Below the pieces are notes generated by a model. It ran no database searches. It saw only the letters and a list, made by a program, of their open reading frames with translations, and was not told the origin of the DNA. A stretch of DNA of 64,000 bases from an uncultured Pseudomonas sp. (GTDB taxonomy: Bacteria > Pseudomonadota > Gammaproteobacteria > Pseudomonadales > Pseudomonadaceae): positions 6,107 to 70,106 of the forward strand of contig NZ_CAMPHI010000027.1 of the NCBI RefSeq assembly GCF_946885955.1, in the 5' to 3' direction. This document shows positions 7,464-15,490 of the stretch, piece after piece (position 1 is the first letter of the stretch; every line of letters starts with the position of its first letter). The position numbers were made by a program, and so were the translations under genes.

Positions 7464-8675
7464 ATGAATACGAGCTTTTGGAAATCCGGCCACGCCCCGA
7501 CCTTGTTCGCCGCGTTTCTCTATTTCGACTTGAGCTTCATGGTCTGGTACCTGCTGGGTCCATTGGCCGTGCAGATCGCCACCGATCTCGACCTGACCGC
7601 CCAGCAACGTGGCCTGATGGTCGCGACGCCGATCCTGGCCGGCGCGGTGTTGCGCTTGCTGATGGGCTTTCTGGCGGATCGCCTGTCGCCAAAGACCGCC
7701 GGCCTGATCGGCCAGGTGGTAGTCATCTCGGCGCTGTTCAGCGCCTGGCAAATCGGCGTCGACAGCTACGAGCACGCGCTGTTGCTCGGCCTGTTCCTCG
7801 GCTTCGCTGGCGCCGCCTTCGCCGTCGCGCTGCCGCTGGCCTCGCAATGGTATCCGCCGCAACACCAGGGCAAAGCCATGGGCATCGCGGGCGCGGGTAA
7901 CTCGGGCACCGTACTGGCCGCCCTGTTCGCACCCGGCCTGGCGGCGCTGTTCGGCTGGCAGAACGTATTCGGCTGGGCACTGGTGCCACTGCTGATCTGT
8001 GTGGTGGCGTTCGCGGTACTGGCGAAGAACTCCCCGGAGCGGCCGAAGCCGAAAGCGCTGTCCGACTACCTGCGAGCGCTGGGCGACCGCGACAGCTGGT
8101 GGTTCATGTTCTTCTACAGCGTCACGTTTGGCGGCTTTATCGGCCTGGCCAGCGCCCTGCCCGGCTACTTCAACGACCAATACGGCCTCAGCCCGGTTAC
8201 CGCCGGCTACTACACCGCCGCCTGCGTATTCGCCGGCAGCCTGTTGCGTCCACTCGGCGGCGCATTGGCGGACCGTATCGGTGGTATCCGTTCGCTGCTG
8301 ATGATGTATACCCTGGCGTCGCTGAGCATTGCCGCAGTTGGCTTCAACCTGCCCAGTTCGGCGGCCGCGCTGACCCTGTTCGTCACCGCGATGCTTGGCC
8401 TGGGCGCGGGTAACGGTGCGGTGTTCCAACTGGTCCCGCAACGCTTTCGCAAGGAAATCGGCGTGATGACCGGGCTGATCGGCATGGCCGGCGGCGTTGG
8501 TGGCTTTCTCCTGGCCGCGGGCTTGGGCGCGATCAAGCAACAGACCGGCGACTACCAGCTGGGCCTGTGGCTATTCGCCAGCCTTGGCGTCCTGGCCTGG
8601 TTCGGCCTGCATGGTGTCAAGCGTCGCTGGCGCACCACCTGGGGATCGGCTGCGGTTACCGCCGCTCGCGTCTAG
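7464..8675 (+). CDS. nasA: Nitrate/nitrite transporter, MFS (NNP family)
   Basis: A 403-residue, 12-helix major-facilitator protein importing nitrate. Both nitrate signature motifs are present: Gly140-Ile-Ala-Gly-Ala-Gly-Asn-Ser-Gly-Thr149 and Gly311-Leu-Gly-Ala-Gly-Asn-Gly-Ala. The two substrate-binding arginines of the NarK/NrtA fold are visible in helix 2 (Arg64 in Val-Leu-Arg-Leu-Leu) and helix 8 (Arg262 in Leu-Leu-Arg-Pro-Leu). Start 7464 follows GACGAGG; the frame is open upstream only through leader RNA sequence. P. aeruginosa has the same gene (nasA, PA1783) next to the kinase gene, as here. The window thus encodes both an ABC and an MFS nitrate importer. Confidence 0.93.
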   Translation: MNTSFWKSGHAPTLFAAFLYFDLSFMVWYLLGPLAVQIATDLDLTAQQRGLMVATPILAGAVLRLLMGFLADRLSPKTAGLIGQVVVISALFSAWQIGVDSYEHALLLGLFLGFAGAAFAVALPLASQWYPPQHQGKAMGIAGAGNSGTVLAALFAPGLAALFGWQNVFGWALVPLLICVVAFAVLAKNSPERPKPKALSDYLRALGDRDSWWFMFFYSVTFGGFIGLASALPGYFNDQYGLSPVTAGYYTAACVFAGSLLRPLGGALADRIGGIRSLLMMYTLASLSIAAVGFNLPSSAAALTLFVTAMLGLGAGNGAVFQLVPQRFRKEIGVMTGLIGMAGGVGGFLLAAGLGAIKQQTGDYQLGLWLFASLGVLAWFGLHGVKRRWRTTWGSAAVTAARV

Positions 8676-8683
8676 CGGTTTTT
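8658..8683 (+). terminator. Weak terminator overlapping the nasA stop codon
   Basis: ACCGC (8658-8662) pairs with GCGGT (8675-8679), followed by a T run to 8683. A second, stronger hairpin without T run lies just downstream at 8698. Confidence 0.4.
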
Positions 8684-8697
8684 CGAAACACAAAGGG

Positions 8698-8723
8698 GGC
8701 GATTGCTGACCACAGCGATCGCC
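8698..8723 (+). other. Stable hairpin between nasA and kinase gene
   Basis: An 11-bp arm GGCGATTGCTG pairs with CAGCGATCGCC (one G-T wobble) around the loop ACCA. No T run follows, so it is more likely an RNA-stabilising or attenuating hairpin than an intrinsic terminator. Confidence 0.5.
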
Positions 8724-8917
8724 GCCCTACCATCTCGGTCACGATGATCACAACGGAAGATTGAGGCAAAGGCGAGACCGTCAGGCATCGCTGCACAGCA
8801 CTGGTCAGGAAAGGCGGGGCGAAGTCGGTAACGGCCAGCCCCGCAGCGATGCCCCGGCCTCGCCTTTGCCTCAGCCTTTCGGCACATTGGTTGTCCCTCT
8901 TTCAGCGAGAACGCTCG

Positions 8918-10591
8918 ATGGCCCTGCATTTGACCTTCGGCGAAGCCAGCGCCACCGGCCCCAGAGCCGAAAACCAGGACGCCATTCGCGTGGTGACCCC
9001 GGCCCCGGCGCTGGCGGCGAGCAAGGGCTATCTGTTTGCCCTGGCCGATGGCGTCAGCCAATGCGCCGACGGCGGCCTGGCCGCGCGAGCGACCCTGCAG
9101 GCGCTGGCGCTGGACTACTACGCGACCCCGGAAACCTGGGCCGTGACCCAGTCCCTGGATCGCCTGCTGGTCGCCCACAACCGCTGGCTGCAAGCCAACG
9201 GTGGCGGTCAACCGCTGCTCACCACCTTGACCGCGCTGGTTCTGCGCGGCCGACGTTTCACCCTGGCGCACGTCGGCGATTGCCGCGCCTATCGCTGGCA
9301 CGACGGCCATCTTGAGCGGATCAGCGAAGACCATGTCTGGGAACAGGCCGGCATGCAGCACGTGCTCAAGCGTGCGATGGGCCTCGATCAACACCTGGTG
9401 GTCGACTACCTGGATGGCGAACTGCAGCTCGGCGAGTGCTTCGTGCTGGTCAGCGACGGGGTCTGGGCAACACTTGGCGACAACGGTATCCAGCAAATAC
9501 TGCATGACGAACAGGATCTGCAGGCGGCCAGTCGTGCCCTGGTCAATGCCGCACACCTGGCGGGCAGTCAGGACAACGCCAGTGCCTTGCTGCTGCGGGT
9601 CGACGGCCTGCCCGAAGGCGACCTGGCCGACACCCTGGCGCAGCTCGAACACTGGCCCTTGCCGCCGAGGCTGCGCGACGCCCAGCAATTCGAAGGCTGG
9701 CAGGTCGAGGGCATACTCAGCGAATCGCGCCAGTCGCTGGTCTATCGGGTGCGGGACGCCCAGGGCCGGCGCTGGCTGCTGAAAACCCTGCCCGCTAGCC
9801 GCGACGGCGAGGCCCAGGCCGCCCCCGCGCTGCTTCTCGAAGAGTGGTTCCTGCGGCGCGTCGCCGGGCGCTTCTTCGCCGAGGTCCACCCGCTGCCGCA
9901 ACGCCAGCACCTGTACTACATCCAGCGCGAGTATGCCGGGCAGACGCTCGCCGAACGTCAGCAACTGGCCGGGCCGATGGCTCTGCCCGAATGGCTGGAT
10001 CTCGCGCCGCGGCTGATCAAAGCGTTGGGCATGCTGCATCGGCGCAATATCGTGCACCGCGACATCAAACCGGAAAACCTGTTCTGCTGCGAAGACGGTG
10101 AATTGCGCGTGCTGGATTTCGGCCTGGCCTACTGCCCCGGCCTCTCCCGCGACGAGGCACATGATCTGCCCGGCACCCCCAGTTATATCGCCCCGGAAGC
10201 TTTTGCCGGCACAGCGCCCAACGCACAGCAGGATTTGTACGCCGCAGGCGTGACGCTCTATCGACTGCTCACCGGGCATTATCCCTACGGCGAGGTCGAA
10301 GCATTCCAGCGTCCACGCTTCGGCAGCCCGGTGCCAGCCAGCCGCTACCGGCCGGATCTGCCCGCATGGATCGACGAGAACCTCAGCCGGGCCGTCGCCG
10401 CGGACCCGGCACAGCGCTTCGAAACGGCCGAAGAGTGGCTGCTAAATCTGGAACAAGGCGAGCGCCAGGCCCTGAGCCAGCGCCCGCGCCCCTTGCTGGA
10501 ACGCGAACCCCTGAAGTTCTGGCGCGGCCTGGCGTGTGCGTCGTTGCTATTGCACCTGCTGCTGCTCGTGACCTGGCTTTACCGACACTGA
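8918..10591 (+). CDS. Fused PP2C protein phosphatase / Ser-Thr protein kinase with C-terminal membrane anchor
   Basis: A 557-residue protein. Residues 1-235 form a PP2C-type phosphatase with its metal-binding motifs: Ala-Glu-Asn-Gln-Asp (17-21), Ala-Asp-Gly-Val-Ser (43-47), Val-Gly-Asp-Cys-Arg, Val-Ser-Asp-Gly-Val and Ser-Gln-Asp-Asn. Residues about 260-525 form a Hanks-type kinase with catalytic loop His-Arg-Asp-Ile-Lys-Pro-Glu-Asn, Asp-Phe-Gly and Gly-Thr-Pro-Ser-Tyr-Ile-Ala-Pro-Glu. A single C-terminal helix (about 534-553) anchors it in the inner membrane. The orthologue PA1782 has the same place in the P. aeruginosa nitrate cluster. Its substrate is unknown; a role in nitrate assimilation is inferred only from synteny. 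Confidence 0.9.
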   Translation: MALHLTFGEASATGPRAENQDAIRVVTPAPALAASKGYLFALADGVSQCADGGLAARATLQALALDYYATPETWAVTQSLDRLLVAHNRWLQANGGGQPLLTTLTALVLRGRRFTLAHVGDCRAYRWHDGHLERISEDHVWEQAGMQHVLKRAMGLDQHLVVDYLDGELQLGECFVLVSDGVWATLGDNGIQQILHDEQDLQAASRALVNAAHLAGSQDNASALLLRVDGLPEGDLADTLAQLEHWPLPPRLRDAQQFEGWQVEGILSESRQSLVYRVRDAQGRRWLLKTLPASRDGEAQAAPALLLEEWFLRRVAGRFFAEVHPLPQRQHLYYIQREYAGQTLAERQQLAGPMALPEWLDLAPRLIKALGMLHRRNIVHRDIKPENLFCCEDGELRVLDFGLAYCPGLSRDEAHDLPGTPSYIAPEAFAGTAPNAQQDLYAAGVTLYRLLTGHYPYGEVEAFQRPRFGSPVPASRYRPDLPAWIDENLSRAVAADPAQRFETAEEWLLNLEQGERQALSQRPRPLLEREPLKFWRGLACASLLLHLLLLVTWLYRH

Positions 10592-12253
10592 TTCGGCGGC
10601 GGCTATGCGAGCGCCAGTCGAACCCGCCCGACTACGGCAGCCGGCGAACATGTCGAGATCCGCGCCATATGCCTGGGTCCGTACACCCAGCAACCCGAGC
10701 ATGCTGTGAAACAGGTTGTCCTGGCTCAGCGGCGCGTCGCGTTGCGCCGCCAGGCAGCGGGTATCGATACCGGCGCTACGCTGGTAGCCGGGAGAGAACC
10801 AGGCGATGCTGGCGACATGCTTCTGCTCGGCGGGCGCAAAACTGTAAGGCATGCCGTGCAGGTAGACGTTGTACTCGCCCAGGGACTCGCCATGGTCGGA
10901 CAGGTACAGCATGGCCGTGTCGACCTTGCCCTGGTTGGCCCGCAGGGTATCGATCAGGCTGGCGAGGACGTGGTCGGTGTAGCGGATCGTATTGTCGTAG
11001 CCATTGATGATGCTTTCCCGCGAACAATCGCTCAGCTCGTTGCTGGCGCATACCGGGGTGAAGTGCTCAAAGGCCGCCGGATAACGTTTGAAGTAGGCCG
11101 GCCCATGGCTGCCCATCTGGTGCAGCACCAGCACGGTGTCGCGCTGCAGGTGGTCGATCAGCCCCTGCAGGTCCTGCAGAAGGATTTCATCATGGCATTC
11201 GCCATCGCCGCAGAGCACCGGGTCTTTCGACTTGGTCAGGCTCTGGAAGGCGACCCGGTTGCAGGTCTCCTTGCAGCCGGCTTGGTTGTCCCGCCAGATC
11301 ACGTCGTAACCGGCACGCTTGAGCACATCGAGGAGGTTCTCCTGGCTCTTGGCCTGGCTGTCGCTGTATTTCGCGCGGGTCAGATTGGAAAACATGCAGG
11401 GCACCGACACCGCCGTTTCGGTACCACAGGACTGCATGGCGGTGAAACTCACCACCCCCTCCTCCCGCTGCAGCTCGGGTGTGGTGTCGCGTTTGTAGCC
11501 GTCCAGGCCGAAGTTCTCCGCGCGGGCGCTTTCTCCCACCACCAGCACTGTCAGCGTCTTGCGCGCACCAGCACCCGCCCGGACCACTCGAACCGCATCG
11601 GTGGCGATCGGACGCAGTGGCCCTCGCGGGGCGGCAAAGGCGTTTTCCCCATAGTCGATCAGCGCACCGACCATATTGCTCGGGGTGAGCTGCAGGTGAA
11701 TCTCGTGATGGTTGCGAAACAGCGACGACAGGCTCTGGTAGTCGAGCATGGCGACCGCCACCATCACCGCTGCAGTCGCCGTGCCACTGACCAGTTTGCT
11801 CAGCACCTCGCGGGGCCACGGCCGATAGCGAACCGGCGTTCGCCACAATAACCAGACCGGCAGTACGCCCAGCACCAGAAGATAGGCCGCCAGCTTCAAG
11901 CTCAGCAGATCGCCCACTTCCGCGACGTCGGTTTCCAGGGTGTTGCGCAGCATCTCGGTGTCGATCATCACACCGTACTGGTTCATGAAGTAGGCGACGC
12001 CAGCGGCAGATAGCAGCAACAGCGTCAGTAGCGGCTTGAAGATCCAGCGAAACGCCAGCAGCGTCAGCACCAGATTGAAGGCAGCCACGAACAGAATACC
12101 GATGGCCAACAGGGTGAACACCGCGTCAGCCATGCCATGGGGCGCCAGTACCTGATACAGATGCTGCCAGAGCGGCAGGTTGTAGAACATCAGCAGCGCG
12201 GCGCTGACGATCAGGGTGAGCCATTCGGGACGTATCGGGCGGAGATTCAACAT
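10547..12253 (-). CDS. eptA: Lipid A phosphoethanolamine transferase (EptA family)
   Basis: A 568-residue inner-membrane enzyme that transfers phosphoethanolamine from phosphatidylethanolamine to lipid A, reducing surface charge and polymyxin binding. Five N-terminal transmembrane helices (about residues 13-180) precede a periplasmic sulfatase-fold domain. Catalytic features include Val-Gly-Glu-Ser-Ala-Arg, the nucleophile Thr in Cys-Gly-Thr-Glu-Thr-Ala-Val-Ser-Val-Pro-Cys-Met, His-Gln-Met-Gly-Ser-His-Gly and Ser-Asp-His-Gly-Glu-Ser. Several Cys pairs probably form disulfides. Its 3' end overlaps the kinase gene by 45 bases tail to tail. No PhoPQ or PmrA box was recognised upstream. It interrupts the nitrate cluster. 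Confidence 0.9.
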   Translation of the reverse strand: MLNLRPIRPEWLTLIVSAALLMFYNLPLWQHLYQVLAPHGMADAVFTLLAIGILFVAAFNLVLTLLAFRWIFKPLLTLLLLSAAGVAYFMNQYGVMIDTEMLRNTLETDVAEVGDLLSLKLAAYLLVLGVLPVWLLWRTPVRYRPWPREVLSKLVSGTATAAVMVAVAMLDYQSLSSLFRNHHEIHLQLTPSNMVGALIDYGENAFAAPRGPLRPIATDAVRVVRAGAGARKTLTVLVVGESARAENFGLDGYKRDTTPELQREEGVVSFTAMQSCGTETAVSVPCMFSNLTRAKYSDSQAKSQENLLDVLKRAGYDVIWRDNQAGCKETCNRVAFQSLTKSKDPVLCGDGECHDEILLQDLQGLIDHLQRDTVLVLHQMGSHGPAYFKRYPAAFEHFTPVCASNELSDCSRESIINGYDNTIRYTDHVLASLIDTLRANQGKVDTAMLYLSDHGESLGEYNVYLHGMPYSFAPAEQKHVASIAWFSPGYQRSAGIDTRCLAAQRDAPLSQDNLFHSMLGLLGVRTQAYGADLDMFAGCRSRAGSTGARIAAAESVSVKPGHEQQQVQ

Positions 12254-12448
12254 GACGGTCAGCCATAGAAGGGAATGGCGATAGTCTGCTGAGGCAACAG
12301 TCAAGGTTATGTGAAGAAAACCTTGGCAAAATGTTGGCCGGCTAGACGCACAGTAAACGTGCAGCGTGCTGCAGCGTGGTGCACCCAACGCAACTCATTC
12401 TCCGCCCGATCACGCGCACACCCTTATCAACCGGGGCTCTCGCATAGT

Positions 12449-12464
12449 TGGCACGTACCCTGCT
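12449..12464 (+). promoter_or_regulatory. Sigma-54 promoter of nirB operon
   Basis: TGGCACG-N4-CTGCT matches the RpoN consensus with perfect -24 box and 12-base spacing to the -12 GC. A GGTGCAC half-site at about 12378-12384, with a related TGCAGC repeat just upstream, is a candidate NtrC enhancer site about 70 bases away. Confidence 0.82.
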
Positions 12465-12498
12465 AGTAACCAGCCAAGAAACAGCTACATCAAGCGCG

Positions 12499-12597
12499 GC
12501 CTTCAACGATGAAGGCGACGCTCGCCCGGCAGGCCCAAGGCTGATAACGGGAATGGACAAAGGCGTCCTCGCTAGCACTAGCGGGACGCCTTTTTTT
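12499..12597 (+). promoter_or_regulatory. ANTAR-type antitermination leader of nirB operon
   Basis: P1 (12499-12516) has a 6-bp stem GCCTTC/GAAGGC with hexaloop AACGAT. P2 (12555-12568) has stem GGAC/GTCC with hexaloop AAAGGC. The terminator (12559-12597) uses the P2 3' side as its left arm: AAAGGCGTCC pairs with GGACGCCTTT, an inner CGCTAG/CTAGCG extends the stem, and seven T follow. Nitrate-dependent antitermination by NasT is established for the equivalent P. aeruginosa operon, and this leader fits that model precisely. Confidence 0.9.
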
Positions 12598-12653
12598 GTT
12601 GCCTTGATTTTTATGGACACGCCTGCGGCGCAGGCTCGGTTCGGAGACACCTG

Positions 12654-15107
12654 ATGAAAAAACTCAAGTTAGTGATGATCGGCAACGGCATGGCCGGCGT
12701 GCGTACGCTGGAGGAACTGCTCAAGCTCGCCCCCGACCTCTACGACATCACCGTATTTGGTGCCGAGCCGCACCCGAACTACAACCGCATCCTGCTTTCC
12801 CCGGTACTGGCCGGCGAACAGACCTTCGAAGAGATCGTGCTCAACGACCTCAACTGGTACGCCGACAACGGCATCAAGCTGCTGCTCGGGCGCAAAGTGG
12901 TGAAAATCGACCGCAAGGCCCGCGTGGTAGTCGCCGATGACGGCAGCGAGGCCGAGTACGATCGCCTGCTTATCGCCACCGGTTCCAACCCCTTTATCCT
13001 GCCGATTCCCGGCAAGGACCTGGACGGTGTAATCGGTTACCGCGATATCGCCGACACCCAGACGATGATGGAGACCGCCAAGACCCATAAGCATGCAGTG
13101 GTCATCGGCGGCGGCCTGCTTGGCCTGGAAGCGGCCAACGGCCTCAAGCTGCGCGGCATGGATGTCACCGTGGTGCACCTGGGCGATTGGCTGCTGGAGC
13201 GCCAACTCGACAGTACCGCCGGCCAGTTGCTGCAGAAATCCCTTGAGGACCGCGGCCTGAAATTCCTCCTGCCCAAGCTCACCGCCGAGCTGCTCGACAA
13301 CGGCGAAGGCCGCGTCTGCGCGGTTAAATTCAAGGATGGCGAGGTGATTCCCGCCGACCTGGTGGTGATGGCCGCCGGTATCCGCCCCAACAGCGATCTG
13401 GCGGAGCAATCCGGCATCGCCTGCAACCGTGGCATTCTGGTCAACGACACCATGCAAACCTTTGACCCGCGGGTTTACGCGATCGGCGAATGCGCCAGCC
13501 ACCGCGGCATCGCCTATGGCCTGGTGGCGCCGCTGTTCGAGCAGGCCAAGGTCTGCGCCAACCACCTGGCCCAGCTCGGCTTCTCCCGCTACCAAGGCTC
13601 GGTGACCTCGACCAAATTGAAAGTCACCGGCATCGATCTGTTTTCCGCCGGCGAATTCATGGGCGCCGAAGGCACCGAGACCATCACCCTCTCCGACCCG
13701 ATCGGCGGCGTGTACAAGAAGCTGGTGATCAAGGACGACGTGCTGGTCGGCGCCTGCCTGTACGGCGACACCGCGGACGGTGGCTGGTACTTCCGGCAGA
13801 TCCGCGAGAACCATAACGTCAGCGAGATCCGCGACCACCTGATGTTCGGCGAGAACGCCATCGGCGACGCCGGTCACCAGGGCCAGAGCAGCACCGCCAA
13901 TATGCCCGACGACATGGAAGTGTGCGGCTGCAACGGCGTATGCAAGGGCACCATCGTCAAGGCCATTCAGGAAAACGGCCTATTCAGCGTCGACGACGTG
14001 AAAAAGCACACCAAGGCCGCCAGCTCCTGCGGCTCCTGTGCCGGCCTGGTCGAACAGATTCTGATCAACACCGTGGGCGGCGCGGCGGACGTCAAGCCGA
14101 AGAGCGAAAAAGCCATTTGCGCTTGTAGCGATCTCAACCATGGGCAAGTGCGCAAGGCGATCCGTGAGCATCACCTGACCAGCATCGCCGACGCCATGGC
14201 CTTTATGGAATGGAGCACGCCGAACGGCTGCGCCACCTGCCGCCCGGCGTTGAACTACTACCTGATCTCCACCTGGCCGGGCGAAGCCAAGGACGACCCG
14301 CAGTCGCGCTTCATCAACGAGCGCGCCCACGCCAATATCCAGAAAGACGGGACGTACTCCGTTGTTCCCCGTATGTGGGGCGGGGTGACCAATGCCGCCG
14401 AGCTGCGCCGCATCGCCGATGTCGCCGACAAGTACCAGGTGCCCATGGTCAAGGTCACCGGCGGTCAGCGCATCGATCTGCTGGGCATCAAAAAGGACGA
14501 TCTGCCGGGCGTGTGGAAAGACCTCGATATGCCGTCCGGGCACGCCTACGGCAAATCCATCCGCACCGTGAAGACCTGCGTCGGCAGCGAATTCTGCCGT
14601 TTCGGCACGCAGAACTCGACGCAGATGGGTATCGACCTGGAACACGCACTGTTCAATATGTGGTCGCCGCACAAGGTCAAGCTGGCGGTCTCCGGTTGCC
14701 CGCGCAACTGCGCCGAGTCGGGGATCAAGGACGTCGGCATCATCGGCGTCGACTCCGGCTGGGAGCTGTATATAGGTGGCAACGGCGGGATCAAGACCGA
14801 GGCCGGCGAGTTCTTCGTCAAGCTCAAGACTGCCGAAGAAGTGATGGAATACAGCCTGGCCTTCCTTCAGCTCTACCGCGAGGAAGCCTTCTACCTCGAG
14901 CGTACCGTGCACTACATGCAGCGCGTCGGCATGGAGCACATCAAGAAAGCCGTGTTGGAAGATGCCGAGCGGCGTAAGGCGCTGCATGCTCGCCTGCTGT
15001 TCTCGCTGTCGTTCGAGCAGGATCCATGGAAGGAGCAATTGGCCAAACCGCAACTGAAGAAAGAATTCGACCGCATCGCCCTGCGCGAACTGGAGGTGCA
15101 AGCATGA
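12654..15107 (+). CDS. nirB: Assimilatory nitrite reductase [NAD(P)H] large subunit
   Basis: An 817-residue cytoplasmic flavoprotein that reduces nitrite to ammonium. In order it has an FAD Rossmann motif (Gly10-Asn-Gly-Met-Ala-Gly15), an NAD(P) motif (Gly-Gly-Gly-Leu-Leu-Gly near 150), and a BFD-like [2Fe-2S] domain with Cys pairs around 422-466. A second, degenerate copy follows (Cys-Ala-Cys... Cys-Ala-Thr-Cys). The sirohaem/[4Fe-4S] domain has ligands Cys642, Cys648, Cys682 and Cys686. Start 12654 has GGAG upstream. The stop overlaps the nirD start (ATGA), implying coupled translation. Confidence 0.95.
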   Translation: MKKLKLVMIGNGMAGVRTLEELLKLAPDLYDITVFGAEPHPNYNRILLSPVLAGEQTFEEIVLNDLNWYADNGIKLLLGRKVVKIDRKARVVVADDGSEAEYDRLLIATGSNPFILPIPGKDLDGVIGYRDIADTQTMMETAKTHKHAVVIGGGLLGLEAANGLKLRGMDVTVVHLGDWLLERQLDSTAGQLLQKSLEDRGLKFLLPKLTAELLDNGEGRVCAVKFKDGEVIPADLVVMAAGIRPNSDLAEQSGIACNRGILVNDTMQTFDPRVYAIGECASHRGIAYGLVAPLFEQAKVCANHLAQLGFSRYQGSVTSTKLKVTGIDLFSAGEFMGAEGTETITLSDPIGGVYKKLVIKDDVLVGACLYGDTADGGWYFRQIRENHNVSEIRDHLMFGENAIGDAGHQGQSSTANMPDDMEVCGCNGVCKGTIVKAIQENGLFSVDDVKKHTKAASSCGSCAGLVEQILINTVGGAADVKPKSEKAICACSDLNHGQVRKAIREHHLTSIADAMAFMEWSTPNGCATCRPALNYYLISTWPGEAKDDPQSRFINERAHANIQKDGTYSVVPRMWGGVTNAAELRRIADVADKYQVPMVKVTGGQRIDLLGIKKDDLPGVWKDLDMPSGHAYGKSIRTVKTCVGSEFCRFGTQNSTQMGIDLEHALFNMWSPHKVKLAVSGCPRNCAESGIKDVGIIGVDSGWELYIGGNGGIKTEAGEFFVKLKTAEEVMEYSLAFLQLYREEAFYLERTVHYMQRVGMEHIKKAVLEDAERRKALHARLLFSLSFEQDPWKEQLAKPQLKKEFDRIALRELEVQA

Positions 15108-15430
15108 GCTGGCTGGATATCTGCGCTCTTGAAGAAATCAACCCGCTGGGTTCGCGCATAGTCGCCGGGCCCAAGGGCGACATCGCGATCTTCCGTACCT
15201 CGACCGATGAAGTATTCGCCCTCGACGACCGCTGCCCGCACAAGGGCGGGCCACTGTCTCAGGGGATTATTTACGGCAAGCGCGTGGCCTGCCCGCTGCA
15301 TAACTGGCAGATCGAGCTCGAGTCGGGCGAAGCGGTGGCACCGGACGTCGGCTGCGCGCACCGGCATCAAGCCAAGGTCGAGAACGGACGCGTGCTGCTG
15401 ACCCTGAATACCGCCACCGAATGTGCCTGA
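15104..15430 (+). CDS. nirD: Nitrite reductase small subunit, Rieske-type
   Basis: A 108-residue partner of NirB. It keeps a complete Rieske [2Fe-2S] ligand set: Cys44-Pro-His46 and Cys63-Pro-Leu-His66, 16 residues apart. E. coli NirD has the fold but lacks these ligands, so this version probably carries a cluster and takes part in electron transfer. It starts within the nirB stop (4-base overlap). Confidence 0.93.
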   Translation: MSWLDICALEEINPLGSRIVAGPKGDIAIFRTSTDEVFALDDRCPHKGGPLSQGIIYGKRVACPLHNWQIELESGEAVAPDVGCAHRHQAKVENGRVLLTLNTATECA

Positions 15431-15440
15431 TAGGTCACTT

Positions 15441-15465
15441 GCAGGCCACGCGCTGCGCGGCCTGC
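15441..15465 (+). other. Intercistronic hairpin between nirD and nitrate reductase gene
   Basis: GCAGGCC and GGCCTGC form a 7-bp stem with an 11-base GC-rich loop, with no T run. It may modulate relative expression of the reductase genes within the operon. Confidence 0.45.
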
Positions 15466-15490
15466 AGGATTACCGCAGAGAGATGACGCC

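Noticed and set aside
7329..8540. 403-codon open frame on the minus strand
   Set aside because: Antisense to nasA; rich in Gln, Arg and Gly without any family resemblance.
8672..10279. 535-codon open frame on the minus strand
   Set aside because: Antisense to the PP2C-kinase gene, whose motifs are clear on the plus strand.
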